Origin: an uncultured Bacteroidales bacterium
GTDB lineage: Bacteria > Bacteroidota > Bacteroidia > Bacteroidales > UBA932
Assembly: GCA_945874815.1 (NCBI GenBank)
Contig: CAMCIE010000043.1
Span: 1-8,933 of the forward strand
Reading direction: 5' to 3'
DNA: 8,933 bases
Below, piece after piece: positions 1-7,435 of this stretch; position 1 is the stretch's first letter; each line of letters opens with the position of its first letter. A model generated the notes under the pieces. That model saw only the letters and a list, made by a program, of their open reading frames with translations, had not been told where the DNA came from and did not search any database. A program made the translations under genes and the position numbers.

Positions 1-42
1 GAACCTGAGCCGGAACCTGAACCGGAACCTGAGCCTGAACCG
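1..42 (+). repeat. Glu-Pro coding repeat (12-base unit, about 3.5 copies)
   Basis: Bases 1-42 are near-identical copies of GAACCTGARCCG with only third-position changes, coding for seven Glu-Pro pairs. It may continue upstream of the window. It encodes a proline-rich, extended, charged linker. The near-identity at DNA level means copy number could change by slippage, always in frame because the unit is a multiple of three. Confidence 0.8.
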
Positions 43-1320
43 GATCCACAGCCAGGACAGAAGGGCAAAAACCGTTATGTCTGGATCAGCTGCGAGGGAA
101 ACTGGGAAGAATATGCCAACGATCAGGCTATGATAATCAGTGAGATAGCCAAAATGAAAGAGTGCGGATTCACCGACCTTGTCGTGGATGTACGCCCTAC
201 CAACGGAGGAGTCCTTTTCAAATCTTCCCATGCTCAGCCTCAGACCAGAATGGATTGCTGGACTAAGAACGGTTACGAATTTATTAACAGAACAGCAGAT
301 TTCGACTATTTGCAAACATTTGTGGATGAAGGACATAAACAGGGCCTGAGAATCCACGCCGTGATGAACACCTTCGTCGGCGGGTGCCTTTGCCCTTATG
401 GCCTTGGCAGCGATGGCATGCTGTTTACCGACCCTTCAAAAAAGGAATGGGCATCTGTGGTGAATACTGCAGGCGGTCTGAAGAATACAATGGATTTGCT
501 TGACGACAGTGTCGATTACGGAGCGAAGTTCCTGTCACCGATTAATCCTGACGCTCAGGCTTTTGTGCTCGGCATAATTGAAGACCTTGCAAAATATGAC
601 ATTGACGGAATCATACTTGACCGCTGCCGTTTTGACGATTACAGCCTTCAGAGTGATTTCTCCGATTTGATGAAGGCCGGCTTTGAAGAGTATGTCGGAC
701 AGACTATATCTGACTGGCCGGGAGCAGTGATGTCAGCCGGACAGGCTGAACTTAAAAGGCCTGTGAGCGACATGACAAAGAAATGGCTTGAATTCAGGGC
801 GAAGGTCATTCATGACTTTGTGATGAAAGCTTCTGACAAGGTTCATTCCATCAATCCTAAGATTAAATTCGGATGCTATGTAGGAGGTTGGTATTCAAGC
901 TACTACTATTCAGGCGTCAATTGGGCAAGTCCGAAATACGACCCGAAGGCGGACGGCTATTACTGGGCCGGAAGCAATTACAAAGACTTTGGTTATGCTG
1001 ACCATTGCGACTATATGTTCATCGGTGCTTACGCCTCATCTTCAAGCATTTATGGAAGTGGGGAGTGGACGATGCAGGGCTTCTGCAAGCAGGCAGCCGA
1101 ACTTTTCATGGATGATGTCCCTTTTGCCGGAGGTCCTGACATCGGAAACGGAAGCGGATTCGAGAACGGCGGAAAAGGCTCGCTCATGCCTGACATCGTC
1201 GATGCCTGCATCAATTCCAGCACTGACGGAATGTTTTTCTTCGACCTTTGCCATATCCGCATGTATGACTACTGGAAAGATATCAAAAAGGCTTTTGACA
1301 AATATTTGGAAACAATATAA
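1..1320 (+). CDS. Putative GHL10-like glycoside hydrolase, 5' end outside window
   Basis: The reading frame is open from base 1, so the gene starts upstream; the ATG at 130 is internal. The window holds 439 codons. The first residues are seven Glu-Pro pairs followed by DPQPGQ, a flexible linker usually found after a lipoprotein signal or an accessory domain in Bacteroidota secreted proteins. The body looks like the GHL10/DUF187 (PF02638-like) TIM-barrel group: an early strand with VVDVRPTNGG, a middle strand with GLRIHAVMNTF, and the motif DIDGIILDRCRFDDY, whose acidic residues are candidate catalytic groups. This is followed by a KFGCYVGGWY strand and a late DYMFIGAY strand. Family members are putative carbohydrate hydrolases, probably periplasmic or surface-bound; the substrate cannot be read from the sequence. 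It lies two bases before the epimerase gene, so co-transcription and coupled translation are likely. The family call is by motif resemblance; an alpha-amylase-like barrel of another family remains possible. Confidence 0.7.
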   Translation, partial: EPEPEPEPEPEPEPDPQPGQKGKNRYVWISCEGNWEEYANDQAMIISEIAKMKECGFTDLVVDVRPTNGGVLFKSSHAQPQTRMDCWTKNGYEFINRTADFDYLQTFVDEGHKQGLRIHAVMNTFVGGCLCPYGLGSDGMLFTDPSKKEWASVVNTAGGLKNTMDLLDDSVDYGAKFLSPINPDAQAFVLGIIEDLAKYDIDGIILDRCRFDDYSLQSDFSDLMKAGFEEYVGQTISDWPGAVMSAGQAELKRPVSDMTKKWLEFRAKVIHDFVMKASDKVHSINPKIKFGCYVGGWYSSYYYSGVNWASPKYDPKADGYYWAGSNYKDFGYADHCDYMFIGAYASSSSIYGSGEWTMQGFCKQAAELFMDDVPFAGGPDIGNGSGFENGGKGSLMPDIVDACINSSTDGMFFFDLCHIRMYDYWKDIKKAFDKYLETI

Positions 1321-1322
1321 TT

Positions 1323-2504
1323 ATGAAAACCCAAGACTTCAAATCATTGGCAGGTCAGTACAAAAGTGAACTGCTTGACAATGTGCTCCCATTCTGGTTG
1401 GAAAAATCCCAGGACAAGGAATTCGGAGGTTATTTCTCCTGTCTGAACAGAGATGGAAGTGTCTATGACACAGACAAATTCATCTGGCTTCAGGGAAGGG
1501 AAGTCTGGATGTTCGCCATGCTATACAATTCTTTTGAGAAACGTCCTGAGTGGCTCCAGGCAGCCATCCAGGGAGCTGAATTCCTGAAGAAATATGGTCA
1601 TGACGGCAATTATGACTTCTATTTTTCTCTTACCCGTGAGGGAAAGCCTCTCGTTCAGCCCTACAACATTTTCTCCAACACATTCGCCTGCATGGCATTT
1701 GCGCAATTGGCAAAGGCAACCGGCAATCCGGAATATGCGGAAATAGCACGCAAGACGTTCAACCGTATTCTTGAGCGTCGTTCCAATCCTAAGGGACAGT
1801 GGCTCAAGGCATATCCGGGTACCCGTCCTATGAAGGATTTTGCCCTTCCTATGATAATATGCAACATGGCCCTCGAGGTGGAGGATATCATCAACGACCC
1901 GGCCCTGATCGAGAGAACCATCGACGAAAGCGTACACGAAATCGTGGATGTGTTCTGGCAGCCGGAACTCGGAGTAATCCTTGAGAATCTTGCTCCTGAC
2001 GGAAGCATGATTGATTGTTTCGAAGGCCGCAAGGTCAATCCTGGACATGACCTCGAAGCAATGTGGTTCCTCATGAACATTGGCATTCGCAGGAATGACA
2101 AAGCCTTGATACAGAAGGCTGTGGAGATTTCTCTCAGCGTCATCGACTATGGCTGGGACAAAGAGTATGGTGGCATTTTCTATTTCATGGACCGCAAGGG
2201 CTATCCTACCCAGGAGCTCGAATGGGACCAGAAACTCTGGTGGGTACATCTTGAATCCGCCATTGCGATGATCAAAGGCTATCAGCTCACAGGCAACGAG
2301 AAATGTCTCGACTGGTTCTTCAAGCTGCATGACTACCTCTGGACTCATTTCAAAGATGCGGAATATCCTGAGTGGTACGGCTATCTGAACCGTCGCGCAG
2401 AGGTCCTCCTTCCTCTGAAGGGTGGTAAATGGAAAGGATGTTTCCATGTGCCACGTGCCCTTTACCAGATATGGCTGATTCTCGATGAGATCGCATCAAG
2501 ATAA
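1323..2504 (+). CDS. AGE/RnBP-family sugar 2-epimerase (N-acylglucosamine 2-epimerase family)
   Basis: A full-length 393-residue protein, the usual size for the family (about 390-420), with no signal peptide, so cytosolic. Family members have an (alpha/alpha)6 barrel and interconvert C2 epimers such as N-acetylmannosamine and N-acetylglucosamine, or act on related sugars or disaccharides. Visible signatures are WLQGRE near residue 54, NPGHDLEAMWF at 239-249, WWVHLESA near 306-313, and KGCFHVPRALYQ near 371-382. R59, H242, E311 and H375 line up with the four residues I recall as essential in the Anabaena enzyme (R57, H239, E308, H372), so it should be active. The start is ATG at 1323, two bases after the preceding stop, which supports translational coupling. 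With a secreted hydrolase before it and a BACON lipoprotein after it, it probably handles a sugar released by this locus. ManNAc 2-epimerase (NanE-like) is one option, but no sialidase, lyase or transporter is visible. A mannose or cellobiose 2-epimerase activity cannot be excluded. Confidence 0.9.
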   Translation: MKTQDFKSLAGQYKSELLDNVLPFWLEKSQDKEFGGYFSCLNRDGSVYDTDKFIWLQGREVWMFAMLYNSFEKRPEWLQAAIQGAEFLKKYGHDGNYDFYFSLTREGKPLVQPYNIFSNTFACMAFAQLAKATGNPEYAEIARKTFNRILERRSNPKGQWLKAYPGTRPMKDFALPMIICNMALEVEDIINDPALIERTIDESVHEIVDVFWQPELGVILENLAPDGSMIDCFEGRKVNPGHDLEAMWFLMNIGIRRNDKALIQKAVEISLSVIDYGWDKEYGGIFYFMDRKGYPTQELEWDQKLWWVHLESAIAMIKGYQLTGNEKCLDWFFKLHDYLWTHFKDAEYPEWYGYLNRRAEVLLPLKGGKWKGCFHVPRALYQIWLILDEIASR

Positions 2505-2541
2505 TTGACATTAATTATTAACAATTCATAAATTATTCATT

Positions 2542-4116
2542 ATGAAAAGATTAGCATTATTTATTTCGCTTGCAATCATGGCGATTGCCTGCACAAAGCC
2601 TGTGATTACTCCAGAGATCACTTGTAATGTTGATGAATTGACCGTTCCTGTAAATGGTACTATCGACGAGGATATCTTCGTTTCTTTCACTTCGAATGTT
2701 GCATGGAAAGCTGCCATCAAAGAGAATGTTGACTGGTGTAAAGTTTCTCCTGCAGAAGGAGAAGCTGGAGATGCAAAACTCAAACTCATCGTTGCCGAGA
2801 CCAAGGAACTTGATGCCAGAACTGCAACTTTGACAATTACAGCTGAAACTGCAATAAAGGAAATCAAGATTGTTCAGGGACAGGTTGATGCTTTCGAACT
2901 TGCTGCAACTGAGGCAGAGATAGGAGCTGAAGGCGCTTCAATTGAAATCAAGGCCATGACCAACGTTGACTGGACAGTAACCATCCCGTCTGATTGTGAC
3001 TGGGTGAAACTTGCTGACAGTAAGGCTTACGGTGAGCAGGTCAAGACAGTTGTCGTTTCGGCTTACGATGCACTTGACGAGGAGCGTGAAGTTACCCTCG
3101 CAATCAAAGCTGCCAACGGTGCTGAGGCTGAATTCTATATCCATCAGGTAAGTCCGACAAGCACCATCTGGTATCAGAATGTAACAGCTTATGCTGACTA
3201 TACTTCAGGTGCAAAGGTGAAAATTGCTAAATATGGTGACAATCTTCTTCTTCTGAGTGGGTCGAAAGTTCTTGTAATCGATCCGCTTACCGGCAAGCAA
3301 ACCAGCAAGATAGAAATTCCTGGCGGCCTTCAGATGCAGAGCCTTTGTGTTGATGAAGGAAATCATGTTCTGGTTGCAACAGATGCAAATTATGGTGAAA
3401 CCGTGAAGGTTTATCGTGTGGATGATATCAATAATCCTGTTCCTACAGAATATATCAGCTATGATGTAGCCAACTATTATGGTACAGATGCCGGAAACAT
3501 CCGAGTTAAAGGTGACATTACCAAGGATGCCGTGATTACTGCCTGTGTTTCTGACGGTGCCGGTGGAGCTATGCTTGCCTGGAAGGTTGTTGCAGGTGAA
3601 CTCAGTACTTGGTATTATTCTAACGTTCCTTATGCTGCAAGCCTTGTTGCATATTGCTGTGCAGTTCCTGTAGGCAAGACATTTGAGGATGGCTTCCTTT
3701 ACATCGGTTACGGTGGTGATTATAACCTCTATTATCTTGCAAACTTTGTTGCTAACAACACAGGAAATTCATGGGTAAATACTTACACTACAGGTAGTAC
3801 ATGGATGGAGAACTACAACTGTATCGCTACTGCTGACTGGAAAGGAAAGAAGTATGCTGCTATCGTGAAAGGATGTCATTTCGAATATGATGCAACAGAT
3901 GTAGTGCTTCTTGATATTACAAATCCTGCAGCTGCGACAGAAGTCTATGCAATAGATTGTGATGGTATGGTCAACAGGGCTGAGGACTGGTCAAATCTTG
4001 ACTGGACTGGTGCCGGTGCATATTCAGATGTACTCCTTGTTCCAACTGACGATGCCCTTCTGATCTACTATGTAGATGCAAACTTCAATGTAATCGGTTG
4101 CACCCAGTATAAATAA
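2542..4116 (+). CDS. BACON-domain lipoprotein with C-terminal propeller-like region
   Basis: A 524-residue protein. The N-terminus has two basic residues, a hydrophobic stretch and the lipobox AIAC, with Cys17 as the expected lipidation site; this fixes the ATG at 2542. Residues about 24-113 and 117-203 are two tandem BACON-type beta-sandwich domains, each with the signature of a Trp-containing strand (NVAWKAAI; NVDWTVTI), a DW(C/V)K turn, and a final strand ending in Q (IKIVQGQ; EFYIHQV). Residues about 205-524 are strand-rich with propeller-like features: NLLLLSGSKVLVIDPLTGK, NHVLVATDANYG, and two related DI-x-NP...TE segments (DINNPVPTEY and DITNPAAATEV). BACON domains are thought to bind glycans or mucin, so a role as an envelope glycan-binding protein is reasonable; the propeller reading is inference. 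Residues after Cys17 (TKPVIT) lack an acidic export signal, so surface display is uncertain. It is 37 bases after the epimerase and followed by a strong terminator, so it is probably the last gene of the operon. Confidence 0.8.
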   Translation: MKRLALFISLAIMAIACTKPVITPEITCNVDELTVPVNGTIDEDIFVSFTSNVAWKAAIKENVDWCKVSPAEGEAGDAKLKLIVAETKELDARTATLTITAETAIKEIKIVQGQVDAFELAATEAEIGAEGASIEIKAMTNVDWTVTIPSDCDWVKLADSKAYGEQVKTVVVSAYDALDEEREVTLAIKAANGAEAEFYIHQVSPTSTIWYQNVTAYADYTSGAKVKIAKYGDNLLLLSGSKVLVIDPLTGKQTSKIEIPGGLQMQSLCVDEGNHVLVATDANYGETVKVYRVDDINNPVPTEYISYDVANYYGTDAGNIRVKGDITKDAVITACVSDGAGGAMLAWKVVAGELSTWYYSNVPYAASLVAYCCAVPVGKTFEDGFLYIGYGGDYNLYYLANFVANNTGNSWVNTYTTGSTWMENYNCIATADWKGKKYAAIVKGCHFEYDATDVVLLDITNPAAATEVYAIDCDGMVNRAEDWSNLDWTGAGAYSDVLLVPTDDALLIYYVDANFNVIGCTQYK

Positions 4117-4132
4117 TCATACTGCAATTCAT

Positions 4133-4164
4133 AAAAAAGCCCGGCAAATGTCGGGCTTTTTTTT
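4133..4164 (+). terminator. Intrinsic terminator after the BACON lipoprotein gene
   Basis: A hairpin with arms GCCCGGC (4139-4145) and GTCGGGC (4150-4156), loop AAAT, one G-T wobble, flanked by six A residues on the left and eight T residues (4157-4164) on the right. It lies 16 bases after the stop codon. The A-tract pairs with the T-tract, so it could also work on the minus strand. Confidence 0.93.
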
Positions 4165-4179
4165 GTTATCCGTCCGTAA

Positions 4180-4549
4180 AAAGGCAGATATCCCGGACTG
4201 AGAAAAGTATGTCGTATGATGCGCTTGATGGGCATAATGCCAGTGTGCCATCGCAAGCATTTGAGCAAGCTTGGAAGCGCATCCAGAAGTACTCCAGAAC
4301 GCGATTGCGACCTATGGCTCACCTGAGATCATCAACTCAGACCAGGGTCGTCAGTTCACTTGCAAGGCATGGCTTGAGGCCTGTGCTCAGCACCCTCAGA
4401 TGAGGGTCAGCATGGACGACCGCGGTCAAGCTAAAGACAATATCTGGATCGAAAGGTTTTGGAAAACAATAAAATATGAGTATATTTACATCCTGCCAGA
4501 GGAAAACGAGGCGGCGCTCTACAACGGTAGTAGTATATCTTGTCTATGA
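4180..4549 (+). pseudogene. IS3-family OrfB transposase remnant, internally deleted and frameshifted
   Basis: Two pieces of an rve/DDE transposase are joined out of frame. From 4180 to about 4273, the frame containing 4180 reads RYPGLRKVCRMMRLMGI then MPVCHRKHLSKLG, which resembles the N-terminal part of IS3-type OrfB where LMRLMGI and a basic LSKLG-type segment precede the catalytic core. From about 4268, the +1 frame reads SLEAHPEVLQNAIATYG, then NSDQGRQFT with catalytic-type Asp at 4340-4342, then VSMDDRGQAKDNIWIERFW with the catalytic Glu at 4451-4453. There are 36 residues between this Asp and Glu, close to the D-35-E spacing of IS3 elements. The middle, about 50-60 residues with the first catalytic Asp (usually in a DITY context), is absent. 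The tail stops matching near ALYNG (about 4530) and the frame closes at 4547-4549. No transposase can be made from this. Confidence 0.85.
4457..4488 (+). promoter_or_regulatory. Candidate Bacteroides-type promoter inside the IS remnant
   Basis: TTTTG at 4457-4461 is followed, after 19 bases, by TATATTTA at 4481-4488. This resembles the Bacteroides pattern of TTTG near -33 and TAnnTTTG near -7, differing only in the last base. It points toward the gene at 4581 and would give a leader of roughly 85 bases. The gene needs its own promoter because a strong terminator stands upstream. The same bases are also former transposase codons, so the match may be chance. Confidence 0.35.
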
Positions 4550-4570
4550 GGGAGACATTTAGTCTCATAG
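4544..4570 (+). other. Inverted repeat / stem-loop before the GH106-like gene
   Basis: CTATGAG (4544-4550) and CTCATAG (4564-4570) are exact inverted repeats of seven bases around a 13-base spacer, ending ten bases before the ATG at 4581. In RNA this would form a hairpin in the leader. There is no T-tract, so it is not a terminator. It could affect translation, bind a regulator, or be chance at the IS remnant edge. Confidence 0.4.
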
Positions 4571-4580
4571 TTTAAATGAT

Positions 4581-7349
4581 ATGAAAATACGATTTCATCA
4601 TCTTGTCATAAGTCTGCTGGCTTTGCCGGCAGGCTTATTCGATGTTCAGGCACAGGAGTTTTCTCTTGACGATTTCCGTCAGCCTTCGGCAACGTATGCC
4701 CCGTTTACACGCTGGTGGTGGCCGGGAGCAGATGTCGAGCCGGAAGAACTTCGCCGGGAGCTTCAGATGTTGGCAGACCATAATTTCGGAGGAGTCGAGA
4801 TCCAGGCTTTTGCTCTTGTCATTCCGCCGCCTATGGAGAGCATGGGAAAGATAATGAGCTTTGACACTCCTTCATATTATGAGAGTCTTTCCGTAGTGAT
4901 GGAAGAGGCTGCGCGTCTTGGCCTCACCGTGGACCTGACTCATGGAAGCGGATGGCCTGCATCAGGTTCCCATATCACAGAGACGGAAGAGAATCGCTCG
5001 CTTCAGTTTGGAATGACCGATATTCCTGCTGCAGGCGGTAAGGTGACTGTTCCTCGTCCGGAACGTCAGGACAGCGAATTCTCTACACTGGTGGCTTTGC
5101 TTGAAGCTCAGATCACTGAGCCGGCTGACAGTCCGAGAAAGATCCTGGATGTATCTGTGCTAGGGAGTCTTTCGACCGATGCAGTGGAATTTAAGTCAGC
5201 AAAGACTGAGGACGGGGCACGCAGGGTGCTCATTTCCCTGTGGTCGGTACCGTCACAGGAGACCAACATGATCGTTGCAAAACCGGGCGCAGGCAATGTG
5301 CTCGATCATCTTGACTCGAATGTGGTCGTGAAGAGCTATCAGCATTATTTCGGTGCTGAGACAGGACTTGACCGATACTACGGCAGACCTTTCAGAAGCA
5401 TATTCAACGACAGTTACGAGTTCAAGGTTGACAGACATTTCACGGCTGATTTCATTGAGACCTTCCGTTCACGTAGAGGGTATGACCCGACTCCATGGCT
5501 TCCTGCCAACATATGGTTCGGATACAACAACATGTATGATAATGAGTATGACAGGCCTGAGTTCGCCTTCTCGGAAGAGGATTGGCGACTCCGTTATGAT
5601 TATGACCTCACTGTCAGCGACCTCATCAGGACTCATCTCTTGAAAGCTTCTGCCGATTGGGCGGAAAAGAGAGGGCTGATGCACAAGACCCAGCCGTACG
5701 GACTACCGCTTGACTATATGAGGGCTGCTGCCGACGCATCTATTCCAGAAGTCGAGAACATGCTTTTCGACGGAGGAAGCGAGGGCGGAATAAAGATGAT
5801 CACTTCCGGAGCCATGCTTTATGACAAGCCTGTAGTGTCCTCAGAGTCAGGTGTCCATATCAACAGAGGTCTCATGATGACTCCGCAGAAACTGCGTCTT
5901 ACAGTGGATAAGCTTCTTTCAAGCGGTGTCAATCAGATCATATGGCATGGAACACCTTATAAATACACTGCAGGTGGAAAGCCTTGGCAGCCTTTCTACA
6001 ATTCCATGATCGGCACTGACTTTTCGTCTGACCTTTATGAGGAGAATGTGTTCTGGGAGGAGGTTGAAGATGTAAACGCTTATGCTCAGAGAGCACAGTA
6101 TCTGATGCGCTGCGGCAAGGCTGATGCTGATGTGCTTGTATATTATCCTTTCCTTGAATATCCAGTGGATGTAGCAAATCCGGAAGAGATTCTGTATTTC
6201 GGTTATCTTCCTGAGACCGAGCCATATCTTGTAGGTCGTGAGGTTTCGGAAAAGATGCATTCAAAATGGGTACAGAGCATATGGCCGGTCCTTAATTCAA
6301 TCGAGAAGAAGGGACTTACCTGGGCTTGGGTGAATGATGAGTCTCTTCAGCAGATGACGACAGGTGCTGACGGCACTATCTGCATCAGAGGAAGAGAATA
6401 CAGCGGACTTGTTTTATATGATCTTCCATATATTCAGAAGGAGACTGCACAGCATCTGAGCAGGCAGAAGAATGCTAAAATTCTGATTCTGGGATCGCTT
6501 CCGGAAAAGCAGCCTTCGTTCCTCAATCATGAGAGGAATGACCGCATGACTGCGTCCATGATGCGTAAGGTGGCACGAGGTAGCAATATATGCACTTCCC
6601 TTGAAGATTGGAATCCTGCAGGTCCGGTAAGAATAATTGCCGGAGGAGATGGAATCCGCCAGTGTCGCAGAGTCATGCCTGACGGTGATCTCATTCAGAT
6701 GTTCTGGAATCCTCATGATTCGTGGAAGTCATTCGAACTGGCAGCAGATGCCGGATATTATTACTGGCTTGATGCAGAGGACGGCTCAGTCAGAAAGGCT
6801 CTCCTTCGTGAGAACGGTGTGGTATCTGTTACCTTAGCTCCTCAGACTTCAAGATTCCTCTATCTCTCAGAGAATTTTGTCCCAGATGCTGCAGAACCTT
6901 TTGAACCTTCAGAAGGCGAGGTCTTTATCTGCCTTGACAAATGGGATGTGGCAGCCGGTGAAATTGTCATTGAAGATATGGCCTTGACAGACTGGAGAGA
7001 GGTTGAGGCGCTTGCAGACAGTGCAGATGAAGCATTATATACAACTTCGTTCACATTTGACGGCAAGGAAGGTTCGTATGTTCTTGATCTTGGCGATGTT
7101 TATTATACTGCTGAGGTCGCTTTGAACGGAAGACCTGCAGGAAGACGAAGTTTCGGACCATTCAGATTTGATGTCACTGATATGCTTGTGTCAGGTGAAA
7201 ACACTGTGACTGTCAAGGTTAAAGTTTCAGAATATAATTCGAAAGCCAAACTGGGAAGCGAAGGGGATGCGTATTACAGTTCGCTTGTCGGCAAGGGACG
7301 AATGGCCAACGGTCTTTCAGGACCGGTCACTATCCGTCGCGTTGAGTAG
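4581..7349 (+). CDS. Secreted GH106-like glycosyl hydrolase (putative alpha-L-rhamnosidase)
   Basis: A 922-residue protein. It begins with a signal peptide (basic MKIRFHH, a hydrophobic stretch, likely cut after VQA at residue 24), which fixes the ATG at 4581. The N-terminal catalytic region carries marks of the PF17132 / GH106 group: TRWWWPGADVEPEEL at 43-57, FGGVEIQ at 69-75, HGSGWPASGS at 121-130, IFNDSYEF near 274-281, FRSRRGYDPTPWLP at 295-308, IPEVENMLF near 388-396 and SSESGVH near 420-426. E390 or E392 and E422 are plausible catalytic residues by position, not proven. From about residue 800 there is a jelly-roll sugar-binding-like domain (VALNGRPAGR, FRFDVTDMLVSGENTVTV). GH106 enzymes remove alpha-L-rhamnose from pectic or other glycans; the substrate here is uncertain and the protein is shorter than the roughly 1100-residue BT0986 type. 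No transmembrane segment is seen, so it is probably periplasmic. It stands alone after an IS remnant, facing a convergent gene. Confidence 0.82.
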   Translation: MKIRFHHLVISLLALPAGLFDVQAQEFSLDDFRQPSATYAPFTRWWWPGADVEPEELRRELQMLADHNFGGVEIQAFALVIPPPMESMGKIMSFDTPSYYESLSVVMEEAARLGLTVDLTHGSGWPASGSHITETEENRSLQFGMTDIPAAGGKVTVPRPERQDSEFSTLVALLEAQITEPADSPRKILDVSVLGSLSTDAVEFKSAKTEDGARRVLISLWSVPSQETNMIVAKPGAGNVLDHLDSNVVVKSYQHYFGAETGLDRYYGRPFRSIFNDSYEFKVDRHFTADFIETFRSRRGYDPTPWLPANIWFGYNNMYDNEYDRPEFAFSEEDWRLRYDYDLTVSDLIRTHLLKASADWAEKRGLMHKTQPYGLPLDYMRAAADASIPEVENMLFDGGSEGGIKMITSGAMLYDKPVVSSESGVHINRGLMMTPQKLRLTVDKLLSSGVNQIIWHGTPYKYTAGGKPWQPFYNSMIGTDFSSDLYEENVFWEEVEDVNAYAQRAQYLMRCGKADADVLVYYPFLEYPVDVANPEEILYFGYLPETEPYLVGREVSEKMHSKWVQSIWPVLNSIEKKGLTWAWVNDESLQQMTTGADGTICIRGREYSGLVLYDLPYIQKETAQHLSRQKNAKILILGSLPEKQPSFLNHERNDRMTASMMRKVARGSNICTSLEDWNPAGPVRIIAGGDGIRQCRRVMPDGDLIQMFWNPHDSWKSFELAADAGYYYWLDAEDGSVRKALLRENGVVSVTLAPQTSRFLYLSENFVPDAAEPFEPSEGEVFICLDKWDVAAGEIVIEDMALTDWREVEALADSADEALYTTSFTFDGKEGSYVLDLGDVYYTAEVALNGRPAGRRSFGPFRFDVTDMLVSGENTVTVKVKVSEYNSKAKLGSEGDAYYSSLVGKGRMANGLSGPVTIRRVE

Positions 7350-7373
7350 GACATCAGTATCGGATATAAGAAA

Positions 7374-7400
7374 AGAGGCTGACCCAAAAGGTCAGCTTCT
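7374..7400 (-). terminator. Intrinsic terminator between convergent genes, mainly minus strand
   Basis: AGAGGCTGACC (7374-7384) pairs with GGTCAGCTTCT (7390-7400) around loop CAAAA, with one G-T pair. On the minus strand the hairpin is followed by a T-rich run (TTTTCTTAT), so it should end transcription of the fimbrillin/FISUMP gene, whose stop is about 35 bases before it. On the plus strand the hairpin is 24 bases past the GH106-like stop, but the following bases are CTATTGGGGGGG, so termination in that direction would be weaker. Confidence 0.75.
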
Positions 7401-7435
7401 CTATTGGGGGGGTGAGAGAAGTTCAGGAGGATAAC

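Larger units (their letters stand above)
4165..4549 (+). mobile_element. Degenerate IS3-family insertion sequence, no intact ends
   Basis: The whole stretch between the terminator and the GH106-like gene is explained by this relic. I could not find terminal inverted repeats, an orfA, or a target duplication. The left side is cut directly after the terminator T-tract and the right side within the C-terminal coding part, so the edges given are approximate. It is an old, immobile remnant lying in the same direction as the flanking genes. Confidence 0.72.

Noticed and set aside
1521..2447. Long minus-strand open frame of 308 codons inside the epimerase gene
   Set aside because: It is antisense to a complete gene with all active-site residues; the translation shows no recognisable domain.
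2505..2536. TTGACA-like element and AT-rich stretch before the BACON lipoprotein
   Set aside because: It resembles a sigma-70 -35 box, but Bacteroidota use a different pattern, and the only -7-like match (TAAATTAT) would place the start of transcription at the start codon.
4068..4322. Minus-strand open frame across the terminator
   Set aside because: It runs through the BACON gene end, the terminator and the IS relic; no coding signature.
4209..4403. Plus-strand 64-codon frame in the IS relic
   Set aside because: The transposase similarity lies in the other two plus frames at this place, so this frame is a by-product.
4547..4567. TGAG...CTCA as possible IS3-type ends
   Set aside because: IS3 elements end in TGA...TCA-like bases, but the two arms are only 13 bases apart and no second copy is found on the other side of the relic.
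7406..7412. Run of seven G between the convergent genes
   Set aside because: A homopolymer that could slip, but it is outside both genes and past the stop of each, so phase variation is not supported.
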